61,491 nt of DNA. Origin: Sphingomonas sp. Ant H11 (GTDB lineage: Bacteria > Pseudomonadota > Alphaproteobacteria > Sphingomonadales > Sphingomonadaceae). Under the pieces are notes generated by a model. It was not told the origin of the DNA. It saw only the letters and a program-made list of their open reading frames with translations, and did no database searches. The position numbers and the translations under genes were made by a program. This document shows positions 46,217 through 56,663 of this stretch, in pieces. The stretch spans positions 1 to 61,491 of the forward strand of contig NZ_JSBN01000051.1 in NCBI RefSeq assembly GCF_000797515.1, given 5' to 3'. The stretch's first letter is position 1. Every line of letters begins with the position of its first letter.

Positions 46217-46911
46217 GCTTCACCTCAATCCCGAACGCCATCTCGTCTCGCGAATCGGCTGGCTTCGCGCGGCGGTGCTCGGCGCGAACGACGGCATCGT
46301 CTCGACCGCGAGCCTGATCATCGGCGTCGCGGCGGCGGCCGCGAAACCGGCAGACATATTGGTCGCGGGCGTTGCCGGCCTCGTCGCAGGTGCGATGTCG
46401 ATGGCCGCGGGCGAATATGTCTCGGTCAGCTCCCAGTCGGATACCGAACGAGCCGATCTCGCGCGCGAGCGCGGCGAACTGGCGGGCAATGTCGAGGCCG
46501 AGGTGCACGAACTCGCCGGCATTTATGTCAAGCGCGGCGTCGATGCGGCGACCGCCGACACCGTCGCGCGCCAGTTGATGGCAAAGGACGCGCTCGCCGC
46601 CCATGCCCATGACGAACTCGGCATTTCGGAAATGACGACCGCGCGGCCGATCCAGGCAGCGCTGACTTCGGCCGCGACGTTTTACCGCCGGCGCCGCTCT
46701 GCCGCTGGCGATCGTGATCATCGCGCCCGGCGGCTGGCTGGTCGTGATCGAAGCGATTGCCTCGCTCCTGTTCCTTGCTCTGCTCGGCGGGGTTGGCGCG
46801 CGGGCGGGCGGAGCGCCGGTGTGGACCGCAACGCTGCGCGTGACATTCTGGGGCGCGCTGGCGATGGCGGCGACTGCGGGGATCGGATTGATGGTCGGAA
46901 CGGCAGTATGA
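46209..46911 (+). CDS. VIT1/CCC1 family iron/manganese transporter, frameshifted
   Basis: A VIT-family cation transporter: [46 protein letters not shown], and a metal-binding helical segment rich in Glu and His ([10 protein letters not shown]...AHAHDELG). One extra T near 46680-46684 shifts the frame; removing it gives [21 protein letters not shown] and a stop at 46911, about 233 residues. It exports Fe2+ or Mn2+ from the cytosol. It overlaps the cytochrome b gene by eight bases. Confidence 0.85.
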
Positions 46912-46966
46912 TGCCGTCGCGCCATCCCCGCGGCCTTGCCACCCCGCCGCCCACGCGCTTGCGCGA

Positions 46967-48193
46967 GTGACAGCGCTCGCGCTTCTCGGCTATATTTCTG
47001 CTGCCCTGCTGGTTCAGGTGGCGCTTGCCATTGCCGTAGCGATTCTTCGCAGAGCTTCGACATCAAGGCAGGATGCCGCGGTCGATCCCCACCGCCCGGC
47101 CGGCAGCGAGGCGGCTTGGGCTGGCCTTCGCGCGTTTCGCGTACGTCGCCGCGACTATGAGGACGATGCGCTCGGCCAATGCTCCTTCTATCTCGAACCG
47201 GTCGATGGCGCGCTGTTGCCACCGTACAAGGCCGGACAGTTCCTGACCGTTCAGCTTGATCTACCCGACGCCCAAGGCACCGTCCGGCCGGTCACGCGCT
47301 GCTACTCGCTGTCCGATCGCCATGACGGCCGAGCCTATCGCGTCACGATCAAGCGTATCCTGCCGCCCCCCGATCGGCCCGAGCTACCACCCGGCCTGGT
47401 TTCCGGGCATTTCCACGATCACCTCTTTCCCGGTTCGATCGTGCAGCTGCGCGCGCCGGCTGGCATTTTCGTCCTTGATGATGAGCCGAATGTCCCCGCC
47501 GTCCTGATCGCCGGCGGCATCGGTATCACGCCGCTCTTCGCCATGGCGCGCGAGGCACTTGCCAGGAAGCCCGATCGCGCAATCCATCTTGTCTACGGCG
47601 TGCGCGACAGCCGCGAGTTGGTGTTCGAGACGGCAGTTGACGCGCTACGAGAGCTGCATCCCCATTTTCACGTCACCATCGTCCAGAGCTGCCCATTGCC
47701 CGGTGAAGCCGGAGGGTCGGACTGTCAGGCGACGGGTTTCATTGATATTCCGCTGCTGCAGCGCGTTCTGGCGCAAGGGCGCCACCATTTTTATGTCTGC
47801 GGACCGCCGCCGATGATGGCGAGCCTGGTTCCCGCCTTGCGCGTCTGGACAGGGGACGGCGCCGCGGTGCGATATGAGGCGTTTGGCCCTGCGTCGCTTG
47901 CGTCGGCTGAGGCCGTCACCGCGATGCCGCTCGACCGGCCGCTGGCGGTGCGTTTTTCCCGGTCGGGGCGGACGCTGAGTTGGACCGGAGAGGAGACCAA
48001 CCTGCTCGACTTCGCCGAGCGCCACGGGGTCGAGGTCGAGTCCGGCTGCCGGTCGGGCAGCTGCGGGACGTGCGAAACCACGATCGGCATCGGCGAGGTC
48101 CGCTATGCGCAACCACCGTCCTTCGAGGTCGCCCGCGGTCGCTGTCTGCTCTGCGTCGGCGCGCCGGCTGGCGATCTGGTGCTCGAGGCATGA
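46967..48193 (+). CDS. Membrane-anchored FAD/NAD(P)-binding 2Fe-2S oxidoreductase
   Basis: A 408-residue reductase with one N-terminal transmembrane helix (about 5-27), an FAD domain (RCYSLSD is the RxYS motif), an NAD(P) domain ([14 protein letters not shown] and [10 protein letters not shown]), and a C-terminal plant-type 2Fe-2S domain ([14 protein letters not shown] plus RCLLCVG). This is the order of phthalate/hydroxylase reductases, but the membrane anchor differs. The GTG at 46967 is the first in-frame start. The stop lies four bases before the next cytochrome gene. Confidence 0.88.
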   Translation: MTALALLGYISAALLVQVALAIAVAILRRASTSRQDAAVDPHRPAGSEAAWAGLRAFRVRRRDYEDDALGQCSFYLEPVDGALLPPYKAGQFLTVQLDLPDAQGTVRPVTRCYSLSDRHDGRAYRVTIKRILPPPDRPELPPGLVSGHFHDHLFPGSIVQLRAPAGIFVLDDEPNVPAVLIAGGIGITPLFAMAREALARKPDRAIHLVYGVRDSRELVFETAVDALRELHPHFHVTIVQSCPLPGEAGGSDCQATGFIDIPLLQRVLAQGRHHFYVCGPPPMMASLVPALRVWTGDGAAVRYEAFGPASLASAEAVTAMPLDRPLAVRFSRSGRTLSWTGEETNLLDFAERHGVEVESGCRSGSCGTCETTIGIGEVRYAQPPSFEVARGRCLLCVGAPAGDLVLEA

Positions 48194-48197
48194 GCGG

Positions 48198-48776
48198 ATG
48201 GCGCACCAGCTGATGAGCCGGGAGGTCATTCCCTTCTACCTCTCGCTCGCGTTGCTCGGCGGCGCGGCGCTGGCGCTCGATGCGCTGCTGCACCTGTCGG
48301 GCATGGTCTGGATCGGACGCTATCTCGGCATTCCCGGCGTGCTGCTGATCCTCGCCTCGTCGGGCTATTCGCTGCGCAAGCACAAGCTGATCAATTCGGG
48401 CAAGCCCGCCACGCTGCTGCGCTGGCACGAACGCCTCGCCTGGGCCGGGTCGCTGCTGATCCTCGTCCACGCCGGCATCCATTTCAACGCGATCCTTGCC
48501 TGGCTCGCGGTCTGGGCGATGCTGATCAACGTCGCCAGCGGGCTGACCGGCAAATTCCTGCTCGGACGGTCACGCAAGCGACTCGAGGTGACCCGCGCCG
48601 GACTGCGGGCGCAGGGCCTGTCGTCGGAAGAAGTTGATGAACGGACTCACTGGGACAGCCTGACCTTCGATGCCGTCAAGCAGTGGCGGGTCGTCCACCT
48701 GCCGATCACGCTGGCGTTCGCGGTGTTGGCGCTTGCCCATATCATCGCGATCTTCCTGTTCTGGGGCTGGAAATGA
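48198..48776 (+). CDS. Membrane cytochrome b-like protein
   Basis: A 192-residue integral membrane protein of four to five helices. Likely haem-ligand His pairs are seen in LLRWHERLAWAG, LVHAGIHFN, VVHLPITLA and LAHIIAIFL, as in b561 or ferric-reductase-type cytochromes. I do not recognise a named family. Its start is four bases after the reductase stop and its stop overlaps the octaheme cytochrome start, so the three genes form one unit. Confidence 0.7.
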   Translation: MAHQLMSREVIPFYLSLALLGGAALALDALLHLSGMVWIGRYLGIPGVLLILASSGYSLRKHKLINSGKPATLLRWHERLAWAGSLLILVHAGIHFNAILAWLAVWAMLINVASGLTGKFLLGRSRKRLEVTRAGLRAQGLSSEEVDERTHWDSLTFDAVKQWRVVHLPITLAFAVLALAHIIAIFLFWGWK

Positions 48777-49498
48777 TGCGCCGCTGGGGTTTGATCCTGA
48801 TCGCCCTCAACCTCTGCGCGTTGATCGTCCTGGCCTTTACCCGCCCGCATCTGATGGTCGCGCCCGGGGCCCTGACCCCGGCACATAGCGCGATCACGCG
48901 CGACTGCTTTGCCTGCCATGTCCCGTTCAAGGGCGTGTCGGCGGACCGCTGCACCGCCTGCCACAAGGTCGCGGATATCGGCATCCGGTCCACCAAGGGC
49001 GTGCCGCTGGAGGCGGGCAAGCGCCGCATCGCCTTTCACCAGTCGCTCGCTCAGCCCAATTGTCTGGCCTGCCACAGCGATCATAGCGGGCCGCAACTGG
49101 TGAAGGCGTCGCAGACGAGCTTCGCGCATGAACTGTTGCGGCCCGATGTTCGCGGCCTGTGCGCATCGTGTCACCGCGCCCCGCCGACCGCCCTCCATGC
49201 CCAGGCGGGCAGCAACTGCGCGCAGTGCCACACCCAAAAGGGCTGGAAGCCCGCAAGCTTCGACCACGCGCACTTCTTCGCGCTGAGCGGACCCCACAAT
49301 ACAAGCTGCGCCACCTGTCATGTTGGCGGCAATTTCTCCCGCTACACCTGCTACAGTTGCCACGAGCATCAACCCGACCAGATTCGCGCCAAGCATGCGG
49401 AAGAGGGCATCCGCAATATCGACAATTGCGCACGCTGCCATCGTAGCGGCTCGGGCGAAGGCGGCGAACGCGAAAGGGGCGGGCGTGACGATGATTGA
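48773..49498 (+). CDS. Octaheme c-type cytochrome, membrane anchored
   Basis: A 241-residue periplasmic cytochrome with an N-terminal helix (about 5-22) acting as anchor or signal. Eight CxxCH motifs are present: CFACH, CTACH, CLACH, CASCH, CAQCH, CATCH, CYSCH and CARCH. It resembles cytochrome c3/NapC-type multi-haem carriers rather than hydroxylamine or tetrathionate octahaem enzymes, which are larger. The acidic/Gly-rich end (RSGSGEGGERERGG) is flexible. The stop overlaps the P-type ATPase start. Confidence 0.9.
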   Translation: MMRRWGLILIALNLCALIVLAFTRPHLMVAPGALTPAHSAITRDCFACHVPFKGVSADRCTACHKVADIGIRSTKGVPLEAGKRRIAFHQSLAQPNCLACHSDHSGPQLVKASQTSFAHELLRPDVRGLCASCHRAPPTALHAQAGSNCAQCHTQKGWKPASFDHAHFFALSGPHNTSCATCHVGGNFSRYTCYSCHEHQPDQIRAKHAEEGIRNIDNCARCHRSGSGEGGERERGGRDDD

Positions 49499-52051
49499 GG
49501 GCATTCGACCGGCCGGCCTGACCGCCGATGCGGCGCGCGCGCGACTGGCGGCAGACGGACCCAACGAGCTGCCACGGGCCGGACAAAGGTCCATCGTGCG
49601 CATCGCACTCGAGGTCCTGCGCGAACCGATGCTGGCGCTGCTGCTCGCCGGCGGGGTCGCCTATCTGCTGCTCGGAGACATGACCGAAGCGCTGATCCTG
49701 CTTGGCTTCGCGACCTTTTCGGTCGCCGTCACCGTGATCCAGGAAACCCGCACCGAGCACGTCCTGGAGGCATTGCGCGACCTGTCGGCGCCGCGCGCGC
49801 TCGTCATTCGCGATGGCACGCGCGTTCGCATCCCCGGGCGCGAGGTGGTGCGCGATGACCTGCTCGTCCTTGAGCAGGGCGATCGTATCGCCGCCGATGC
49901 GATGCTGGTCGAGGCGGCCGATCTCCAGACCGACGAATCGCTGCTGACGGGCGAATCGCTTCCGGTCGGCAAGGTCATCGCCATGCCCGGTGTGACGGAG
50001 GAGACGCCTCGCCCCGGCGGAGAGGGGCAGCCCTATGTCTATTCGGGCTCGCTGGTTACGCGCGGGAGCGGCATTTCCCGGGTGCTTGCGACCGGATCGC
50101 GCAGCGAGATCGGCCGGATCGGCCAGTCGCTTGCGACCCTCGATACCGAGGTGCCACGCCTGCGCCGAGAAACGACGCGGATCGTCACGTGGTGCGGTAT
50201 CGGCGGCGGGGCCGTAGCACTGCTGGTCGTCTTGCTGTTTGGCCTTTTGCGCGGCGGCTGGATCGAGGCGGTGCTGGCCGGCATCGCGATCGGCATGTCG
50301 ATGCTGCCGGAGGAGTTCCCCGTCGTCCTGACGGTCTTTCTCGCGATGGGTGCGTGGCGGATCGGCAAGGTCGGCGTCCTCACCCGGCGGGCCGCGGCGA
50401 TCGAGACGCTCGGATCGGCAACCGTGTTGTGCACCGATAAGACCGGCACGCTCACCGAGAACCGCATGTCGGTCGCCGAACTCTGGCTGCCATCCGGCGA
50501 GATCCACATGATCGGCACCGACGCGGTCCCGGATGCCTATCATGGCTTGATCGAGACGGCGGCGCTCGCCAGTGCGGCTGAGCCGACCGATCCGATGGAG
50601 ATTGCGCTGCACGGTGCTCACGGCGCGGTCCGGGGAGCCGCAGTATCCGCTGGTGCTCTGGCGCATGCCTATGCGCTGCGTCCCGATCTGCTGGCGATGT
50701 CGAACATCTGGGAGGATGGCGCCGCGCTGAACCTGTCCGCCAAAGCGCCCCGGAGGCGATCGCCAGCCTGTGCCACCTGCCCGCGCACGAACATGCGGCG
50801 ATGACCGCCGCGGTTGAAGCCATGGCGGCGCGCGGCATTCGCGTCCTTGGCGTCGCGACCGCGACCCCACACGATCGGAGCTGGGCCGAAACCCAGCACG
50901 ATTATGACTATGTGCTCACCGGACTGGTCGGGCTGGCGGATCCGATCCGCGCGAGCGTGCCGGGGGCGGTCGCGGAATGCCGCAGCGCCGGCATTCGCGT
51001 CGTCATGATCACCGGCGACTATGCCGCCACCGCACGATCAATCGCGACCCAGGCAGGGATCGCCGATGGCGACGTGATGACCGGCGCTGACCTGGCGGCG
51101 CTCGACGACATACAGCTTGCCGAGCGGTTGAAGACCGTCACCGTGTTTGCCCGCATCATGCCAGAACAGAAGCTGCGCATCGTCCAGGCGTTCAAGGCCG
51201 ATGGCGAGATCGTCGCGATGACTGGCGACGGTGTCAACGACGCCCCCTCGCTCAAGGCGGCCCATATCGGTGTCGCCATGGACAAACGCGGCACCGACGT
51301 CGCGCGCGAGGCTTCCGCCATGGTCCTGCTCGAGGATGATTTTGGATCGATCGTGCAGTCGGTCCGGCTCGGGCGGCGAATCTATGACAATATCCGCAAG
51401 GCGATGGCCTTCATCTTCGCCGTCCATGTGCCGATCGCGGGGCTTGCCCTGCTGCCCCTGTTCTTCGGGCTGCCGATCCTGTTCGGGCCAATCCATATCG
51501 CGCTGCTTGAAATGGTGATCGACCCGGTCTGCGCGCTGGTGTTCGAAGCCGAGCGTGAGGAGGACGACATCATGCGACGCCGCCCGCGCGATCCCGCCGA
51601 GGCTCTGTTCTCGCTGCCGATGATCGTGTGGAGCGTCTTTCAGGGCGGAGCTGCCTTCGCAATGCTGGCCACCGTCTTTCTCGTTGAGACATGGTCGGGG
51701 ATGCCCGAGATGGAGCTCCGCGCGCTGACCTTCTTCGCGCTGATCGCCGAGATCGTCGCGCTGATCCTGGTCAACCGGTCGTTCAGCGCCTCGCTCGGCG
51801 AAGCGCTTATCCGGCACAATGCTGCGCTGCGTTATGTCGCCGCTGCGATCACGGCCGTGACCGCCTTGATCCTGTTTCTGCCACAGGCGCAGGCTCTGCT
51901 GAATTTCGGGTCGATCGCCTGGACCGACATGGTGCTGGCGATCGGCCTTGGGGTCATGCTTCTGGTGCTGCTCGAAGCCTGCAAGCCCCTGGTCCGGAGG
52001 TTGACCGCTTTCGCCCCGCGCCAGGAACGCAGCCTGGTCTTGGTGCCATGA
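49491..52051 (+). CDS. P-type cation-transporting ATPase, frameshifted
   Basis: A P-type ATPase of about 853 residues resembling Ca/Mg-type P2/P3 pumps. Motifs are LLTGESLP, phosphorylation site CTDKTGTLTE (Asp about 316), KGAPE after restoring one G near 50745, and GDGVNDAPSLKAAHIGVAM. The nucleotide domain between DKTGT and KGAPE is only ~100 residues, shorter than in SERCA-like pumps. No heavy-metal CPx motif or metal-binding domain is seen. A GTG at 49485 is the alternative start. It overlaps the cytochrome c gene by eight bases. Confidence 0.85.
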
Positions 52052-53217
52052 GCGAGCGCGCACCTTCCGGCATGTCGTTGGGGCGCACTTTCCTTCTCGC
52101 ACTGGTCGCCGTCGCCACGCTCGCCTTCCTCTGGCTTGTGGCGCCGTTTTCGGGCGCGATCCTCTGGGCGGTGATTGCGGCCGTGCTGTTCGAGCCGCTC
52201 AACGCGCGGTTGCTGGCCGCGATGCCGCGGCGTCCGGGCAGGGCGGCTCTCGCGACCCTCCTCATCATCGTTGTGGTCGTCGTGGTGCCGGCAATGCTGC
52301 TCGGCGCGGCGTTGCTGCGCGAGGCTGCCGCCTTTTTACGCCCGCGTGCAAAGTGGCGAGATCGATCTCGGACGGCTGTTCGTCCAGACGCAGGGGCATT
52401 TGCCAGCCTGGGCCAGAAGCTGGCTCGCCGACATCGGCCTGGACGACGTCGGCGGCCTGCGTACCAAACTCAGTCAGGGTTTTGCGAGCAGCTTTCGCGC
52501 GGTAGCCGTTCAGGTGCTCAGCATCGGTCAGGGAGCGTTCGGCTTTTTCCTCGCCCTCGGCGTGATGCTCTACCTGACCTTCTTCCTCCTGCGTGACGGG
52601 CACGCACTGGCGGCGCGGGTCGAGCGCGCTATTCCGCTGAGGCGCGATCAGCGCGCGGTGCTGGTCGCGAAATTCGTCGCGGTCATTCGCGCGACGATCA
52701 AGGGCAGCCTGATCGTCGCCATTCTGCAAGGCACCGTCGGCGGCCTGACCTTCTGGCTGCTTGGGCTCCCCGGCGCCTGCTTTGGGGCGTGGCGATGGGG
52801 GTGTTTTCCCTGTTTCCGGCGATCGGCACCGGCCTCATCTGGGTGCCGGTAACGCTCTATCTGCTGACCACAGGCGCGATCTGGCAGGGCGCGATCCTTT
52901 TCCTGTGCGGATTCTTCATCATCAGCAGTGTCGACAATATCGTGCGCCCGATCCTGGTCGGGCACGACGCCCGAATGCCCGATTATGTCGTCCTGGTCGC
53001 CACGCTTGGGGGATTCGAACTGATGGGGTTCAACGGGTTTGTGATCGGGCCGGCCATCGCCGCGCTGTTCATGGCGGCGTGGGAGATCTTCGGCGACGCT
53101 GAACCCCCTGCCCCTACGATCGAGTCCGACGATCGCGCTCTCCCACGATGGGGAGCGGCGAATGAACAGCAAGAAAGCAGCTGGCCGTATATCATCGGCC
53201 GTAACAATGCCGGATGA
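52048..53217 (+). CDS. AI-2E family transporter (PerM-like), two frameshifts
   Basis: A membrane protein of the AI-2E/UPF0118 family. The N-terminal helices (LWLVAPFSGAILWAVIAAVLF), the family core LLRDGHALAARVERAIPL, VAILQGTVGGLTFWLLGLPG, and GVFSLFPAIGTGLIWVPV are present. One extra T near 52333-52338 and one lost C near 52771-52774 split the frame; corrected length is about 389 residues. Substrates of this family range from autoinducer-2 to Na+/H+ exchange. The ATG at 52048 overlaps the ATPase stop. Confidence 0.84.
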
Positions 53218-54662
53218 AGTCGAACTCAAGCTGGCGCTGAGCCCGCGGCACGCCGATGTCCTGGAATCCGCTGGCCTGATGGCGGGCACGCCGAGGAAGA
53301 CACGTCAACGGTCGATCTACTTCGACACATCCGATCACCGGCTGTTGCAGGCAGGTCTTTCGCTGCGCATCCGCCGCTCCGGGCGCAAGCGGGTCCAGAC
53401 GATCAAGGCCGGCGGCGCGCCGGCGGCCGGCCTGTTTGCACGGCCGGAATGGGAGCGAGCGGTTGCCGACGATACGCCCGTCATCGACGACACCACGCCG
53501 ATCCCGGCGCTCCTCGGTGATCTGGGTTCGGGTCTTGCGCCTGTCTTCACCGTCAACGTCGAGCGCCGGGCCTGGGACATCAACGAAGGCGGCGCGGTCA
53601 TCGAACTGGTACTCGACCGCGGCGAGGTGGTGGCCGGTGATCGTCGATCGTCGTTCTGCGAGGCCGAGCTGGAATTGAAGAGCGGTGAGCCCGCCGCCCT
53701 GTTCGCGCTCGCGCACAAGCTTGATGCCGCCGCACCTGTCCGCCTGGGCATTCAGACCAAGGCCGGGCGGGGCTACGCGCTGCTTGCGCCGGTCGTGACG
53801 GCTTTCAAGGCCGAGCCGGTGTTACTGAACCACGATGTAATAGCAGCGCGGGCATTCCAGCATGTCGTCCGCGCCTGCCTGCGTCAGTTCCGGTTGAACG
53901 AAGACCTGTTCTTCACCGGCCGTGCGCCAGAGGCGTTGCACCAGGCCCGCGTGGCGCTGCGCCGACTGCGCTCGGCCTTTTCAATCTTCAAGGCGCTGCT
54001 CGATGACGGCGTCGGCACGGGCCTGCGCGATGAGCTGCGCTGGCTTGCGACCGAGCTCGGCGAGCGCGAAGCATCGATGCCCTGCTCGAGCGGGCGCCGC
54101 CCGGTGCGCTTCGGGACCACCTCGAGACCGCGCGGCAAACCGCCTATGTCCATGTAGACGCGACCCTTGGCTCGCCCCGCGTACGCGGTTGATGCTCGAT
54201 CTCACCCAATGGAGCATGAGTGGCGCATGGTTGGCCGCGGCGACCGCCGCGGACGTGCGCGACGCGTCGGCGCGCGTGTTTGCCGGCGCCGCTCTCGATC
54301 GTCTCCGCCGCAAGGTGAAGAAACATGGTCGTAATCTGGCCGAAGCGGATGACCCGGCGCGTCACGAGGTCCGCAAGGACGCCAAGAAGCTGCGCTACGC
54401 GGCCGGGTTCTTCGCCGCCCTGTTCGATCGCAAGCAAGAGCGCCGCCGCTACGGGCATTTCATCGCGGCCCTCGAGGGCTTGCAGGACGAATTGGGGAAC
54501 CTCAACGACCTGGTGACAGCGCCGACTATCCTGACCGGCCTCGGCATTGGCGATCCGCCGGATGCCATGGCCTTGCTCTTCCCGGGCAGCAAAACGAAGC
54601 TGCTCGAAGGGGCTGGCGACGCCCACGCGATGCTGATCGACGCCGCGCGATTCTGGCGCTGA
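53162..54662 (+). CDS. CYTH and CHAD domain-containing protein, two frameshifts
   Basis: The N-terminal CYTH domain (EVELKLAL is the ExExK motif, later RSIYFDT and LRIRRSG) belongs to triphosphate tunnel metalloenzymes; the C-terminal CHAD domain (LHQARVALRRLRSAF, then RHEVRKDAKKLRYAAGFF) binds polyphosphate. A base is missing near 54065-54070 (EARSIDALLERAPPGALRDHLETA restored in part) and another near 54192, giving about 500 residues. CYTH-CHAD proteins link to inorganic polyphosphate metabolism. It overlaps the AI-2E gene by 56 bases. Confidence 0.85.
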
Positions 54663-54716
54663 GCGGAACGCGATCCCCCACAAACTGTCGCGTATCTCGT
54701 GCGCTGCGTCGACCGC

Positions 54717-55100
54717 CTACCAGCCGCGATGCGCTTCGCTGTCGATCCATTGGCCGATGCGATCATAGCGATAGGCTATGTCACCGATTGCCCGGCGGTC
54801 GCCCTCGCGGCACTCGCGACGCTGCCGGTCTTCCAGGCGATCGATCGCTGTGTGGATGCGATCGGCATCATCGTCATCGATCTCGTCCTCGGAAATTTCG
54901 TGGCGAAGCCGATCTTCGAGCATATGCGCGCGCTGCCCCGAACAGATGACCCGCGCCAGCCCGTCATCGTCGTCATAGCCACGATCGTAGCGGGGAAACG
55001 CGCCACCCGATCCCACATAAACACCCCAACTCTGGGCATTGGCCGACCCACTTGCGATGAGGGACGCACCCAGCACCGCGACACTCCAAATCTTGCGCAT
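54717..55100 (-). CDS. Small exported hypothetical protein
   Basis: A 127-residue protein with a signal peptide (MRKIWSVAVLGASLIASGSANAQ), then a Gly/Tyr/Asp-rich stretch and a highly charged helical C-terminus (HEISEDEIDDDDADRI, RLEDRQRREC). It is likely periplasmic. I do not recognise a family. The GAGGAG site fits the ATG at 55100 better than the GTG at 55106. It is convergent with the CYTH-CHAD gene. Confidence 0.72.
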   Translation of the reverse strand: MRKIWSVAVLGASLIASGSANAQSWGVYVGSGGAFPRYDRGYDDDDGLARVICSGQRAHMLEDRLRHEISEDEIDDDDADRIHTAIDRLEDRQRRECREGDRRAIGDIAYRYDRIGQWIDSEAHRGW

Positions 55101-55783
55101 ACTCACTCCTCATCAACCGGACCCATCTGGAATTGCCGATTACGAAAGGCCGCTTGGCGCGACGCTGAACGCGCCGTCGTGCCGGGTTCATATGCGACCG
55201 AAGGGCGCATTTCTGCGCCGGGCGATGGCGTGCCGATTGCTGCATTCGCGGCGATGCGGGGCGCAATCCCGGTCTTTCGAGCCGGATCATTTGCCTGGTC
55301 AACCCTGTCGATGTCAGACTGCGCCTCGCGCGGCATGAACCCGCGCGACCGCGCTCTATGGTTCGGGCACGCCCTCACCACCGAACCCCTGGCGGGTTTC
55401 GGCCTTGCGGTAACGATCGACTGGCGCCGGACTGGCAATGCCAGTCCGTCAATGGTCGCCGCTCGCGCGGCGGCGCTCTTGGTGGCCTCTCCCGGTGGCG
55501 CGGGAGTGGGCGGCGCTCCCTGCTAGGCCCGCTCGCGTCCCCGGCAAGCCGGGCTGCGCCCGGCTCCTTCACTGCGTTGCGGCCCTTCGGGTGCCGGGGC
55601 CGCTCAAGCGGTCCTCTCCGGTTCGCATCTTGCCGCCCACCCCCGCTCACATGGGAGAGGTGTGGTCAAGGCCAATATACGACGTTCGACTGTGATCGGC
55701 TTTTACCGACTTCGATGGAATGTTGCCGCTCCGCTTTGGAGCGACCATGTTACCGTATCTGCGTTGCCAGCGAGGGAGAGTAT
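55101..55783. other. Long non-coding region with structured repeat copy A
   Basis: About 680 bases with no gene I trust. The right half (55484-55655) is a diverged copy of the leader of the ardC gene. The left half has open frames on both strands but no family resemblance. An 11-bp inverted repeat, GGACTGGCAAT/GCCAGTCC-type (ACTGGC at 55431 and GCCAGT at 55440), lies near 55429-55447. Confidence 0.5.
55484..55655. repeat. Structured repeat, copy A (degenerate)
   Basis: A diverged copy of the element at 57936-58095. Shared segments include TGGCCTCT, a GTGGGCGG...CTGCTAGGCCCGCT block, TTGCGGCCC...CGGGTGC, and CCGCCCACCCCCG. The outer stem (55498-55513 with 55633-55648) has two mismatches in 16 pairs. 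The inner hairpin GGCCGC/GCGGTC is present but lacks the T-run of copy B, so it would not terminate. Confidence 0.65.
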
Positions 55784-56296
55784 GTGGACGGACGCGATTG
55801 GTTGATGGCAACGGAGCGCCTGCGTTTCAGTATCTGGCAAGACGACGATATTGCGTTGGCCGATGCGATCTGGGGCGATGTCGAGGTCACCGAGATGACC
55901 GGCGGCCCGTTCTCAACAAGCGATGTAGCCGAACGACTTTCGGCGGAAATCGAGAACTGGCGGCGGTATCAGGTTCAATACTGGCCAGTCTTCCGGCTCA
56001 GCGATTCTACCCTCGTGGGATGCTGTGGCCTTCGCCCAAGGGACATGGAAGGGCGCGTAGCGGAACTCGGCTTTCAGCTCTGTCGGCAATCGTGGGGTCA
56101 AGGATATGCGTCGGAAGCCTCCAGAGCGGTGATCGAATGGGCTCGCACCCACGATTTCGCGGCTTTGATCGCCGGTCATCATCCGTCGAACCACGCATCC
56201 AAGCGGGCGCTCGTGCGGCTGGGTTTCTCTTACACGCACGACGAATTCTACCCGCCTACCGGCCTGATGGAGCCTTGCTACTCCCTCCCGCTATGA
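55784..56296 (+). CDS. GNAT family N-acetyltransferase
   Basis: A ~170-residue GNAT acyltransferase: TERLRFSIWQDDDIALADAIWGD at the start, VFRLSDSTLVGCCGLR, the acetyl-CoA loop SWGQGYASEA, and NHASKRALVRLGFSY. It resembles RimJ/RimL-type acetyltransferases that act on N-terminal amines or antibiotics; the substrate is unknown. I chose the GTG at 55784 because a GAGGGAGAG site lies just upstream; an ATG at 55805 is the alternative. The frame is open farther upstream over the repeat. Confidence 0.82.
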   Translation: MDGRDWLMATERLRFSIWQDDDIALADAIWGDVEVTEMTGGPFSTSDVAERLSAEIENWRRYQVQYWPVFRLSDSTLVGCCGLRPRDMEGRVAELGFQLCRQSWGQGYASEASRAVIEWARTHDFAALIAGHHPSNHASKRALVRLGFSYTHDEFYPPTGLMEPCYSLPL

Positions 56297-56663
56297 CAGC
56301 TGCCGGCATCCGGGAAACAAATCGGGAATGACGTAGACTGAGGCGCAGGCAGCCAAAACGCATCGTCGAGCCGATGCGCTGGAACGATGTCCGCCACTTG
56401 GTAACAGCGCACTGCTATATCCTTCTCCTTAGTCTGCAATCCAGGTCTGAGCCGCGTCCATGGCCAGGCGAGCATGCTCGCCAGTCCAACCTCACATACG
56501 GTCGCTGCTTGCGGCAGCTGCACCAACTCCCCGAATCCGTCGGGCAGGCTCAGGAGAACGAGACCATTCTTCGCGGGCGGCATTTCAAGCCAGCGGGGGT
56601 GTCGGTTCGTTCACCGGGATCCGCCGGCGACGTCGCCGACGAAACTGAAAACCGGAAAGGCGA
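56297..56663. other. Intergenic region between GNAT and IS110 transposase
   Basis: About 367 bases. A 101-codon open frame on the minus strand (56278-56583) has no recognisable domain and I do not call it. GGCGACGTCGCC-type palindrome (56628-56639) lies near the end of the transposase gene and could mark or regulate the IS right end. Confidence 0.4.

Noticed and set aside
54699..55526. 275-codon plus-strand frame opposite the small exported protein and over repeat A
   Set aside because: No family match; the exported protein on the other strand has a signal peptide and ribosome site.
56278..56583. 101-codon minus-strand frame between GNAT and transposase
   Set aside because: No recognisable family and no good ribosome site; left as unresolved.
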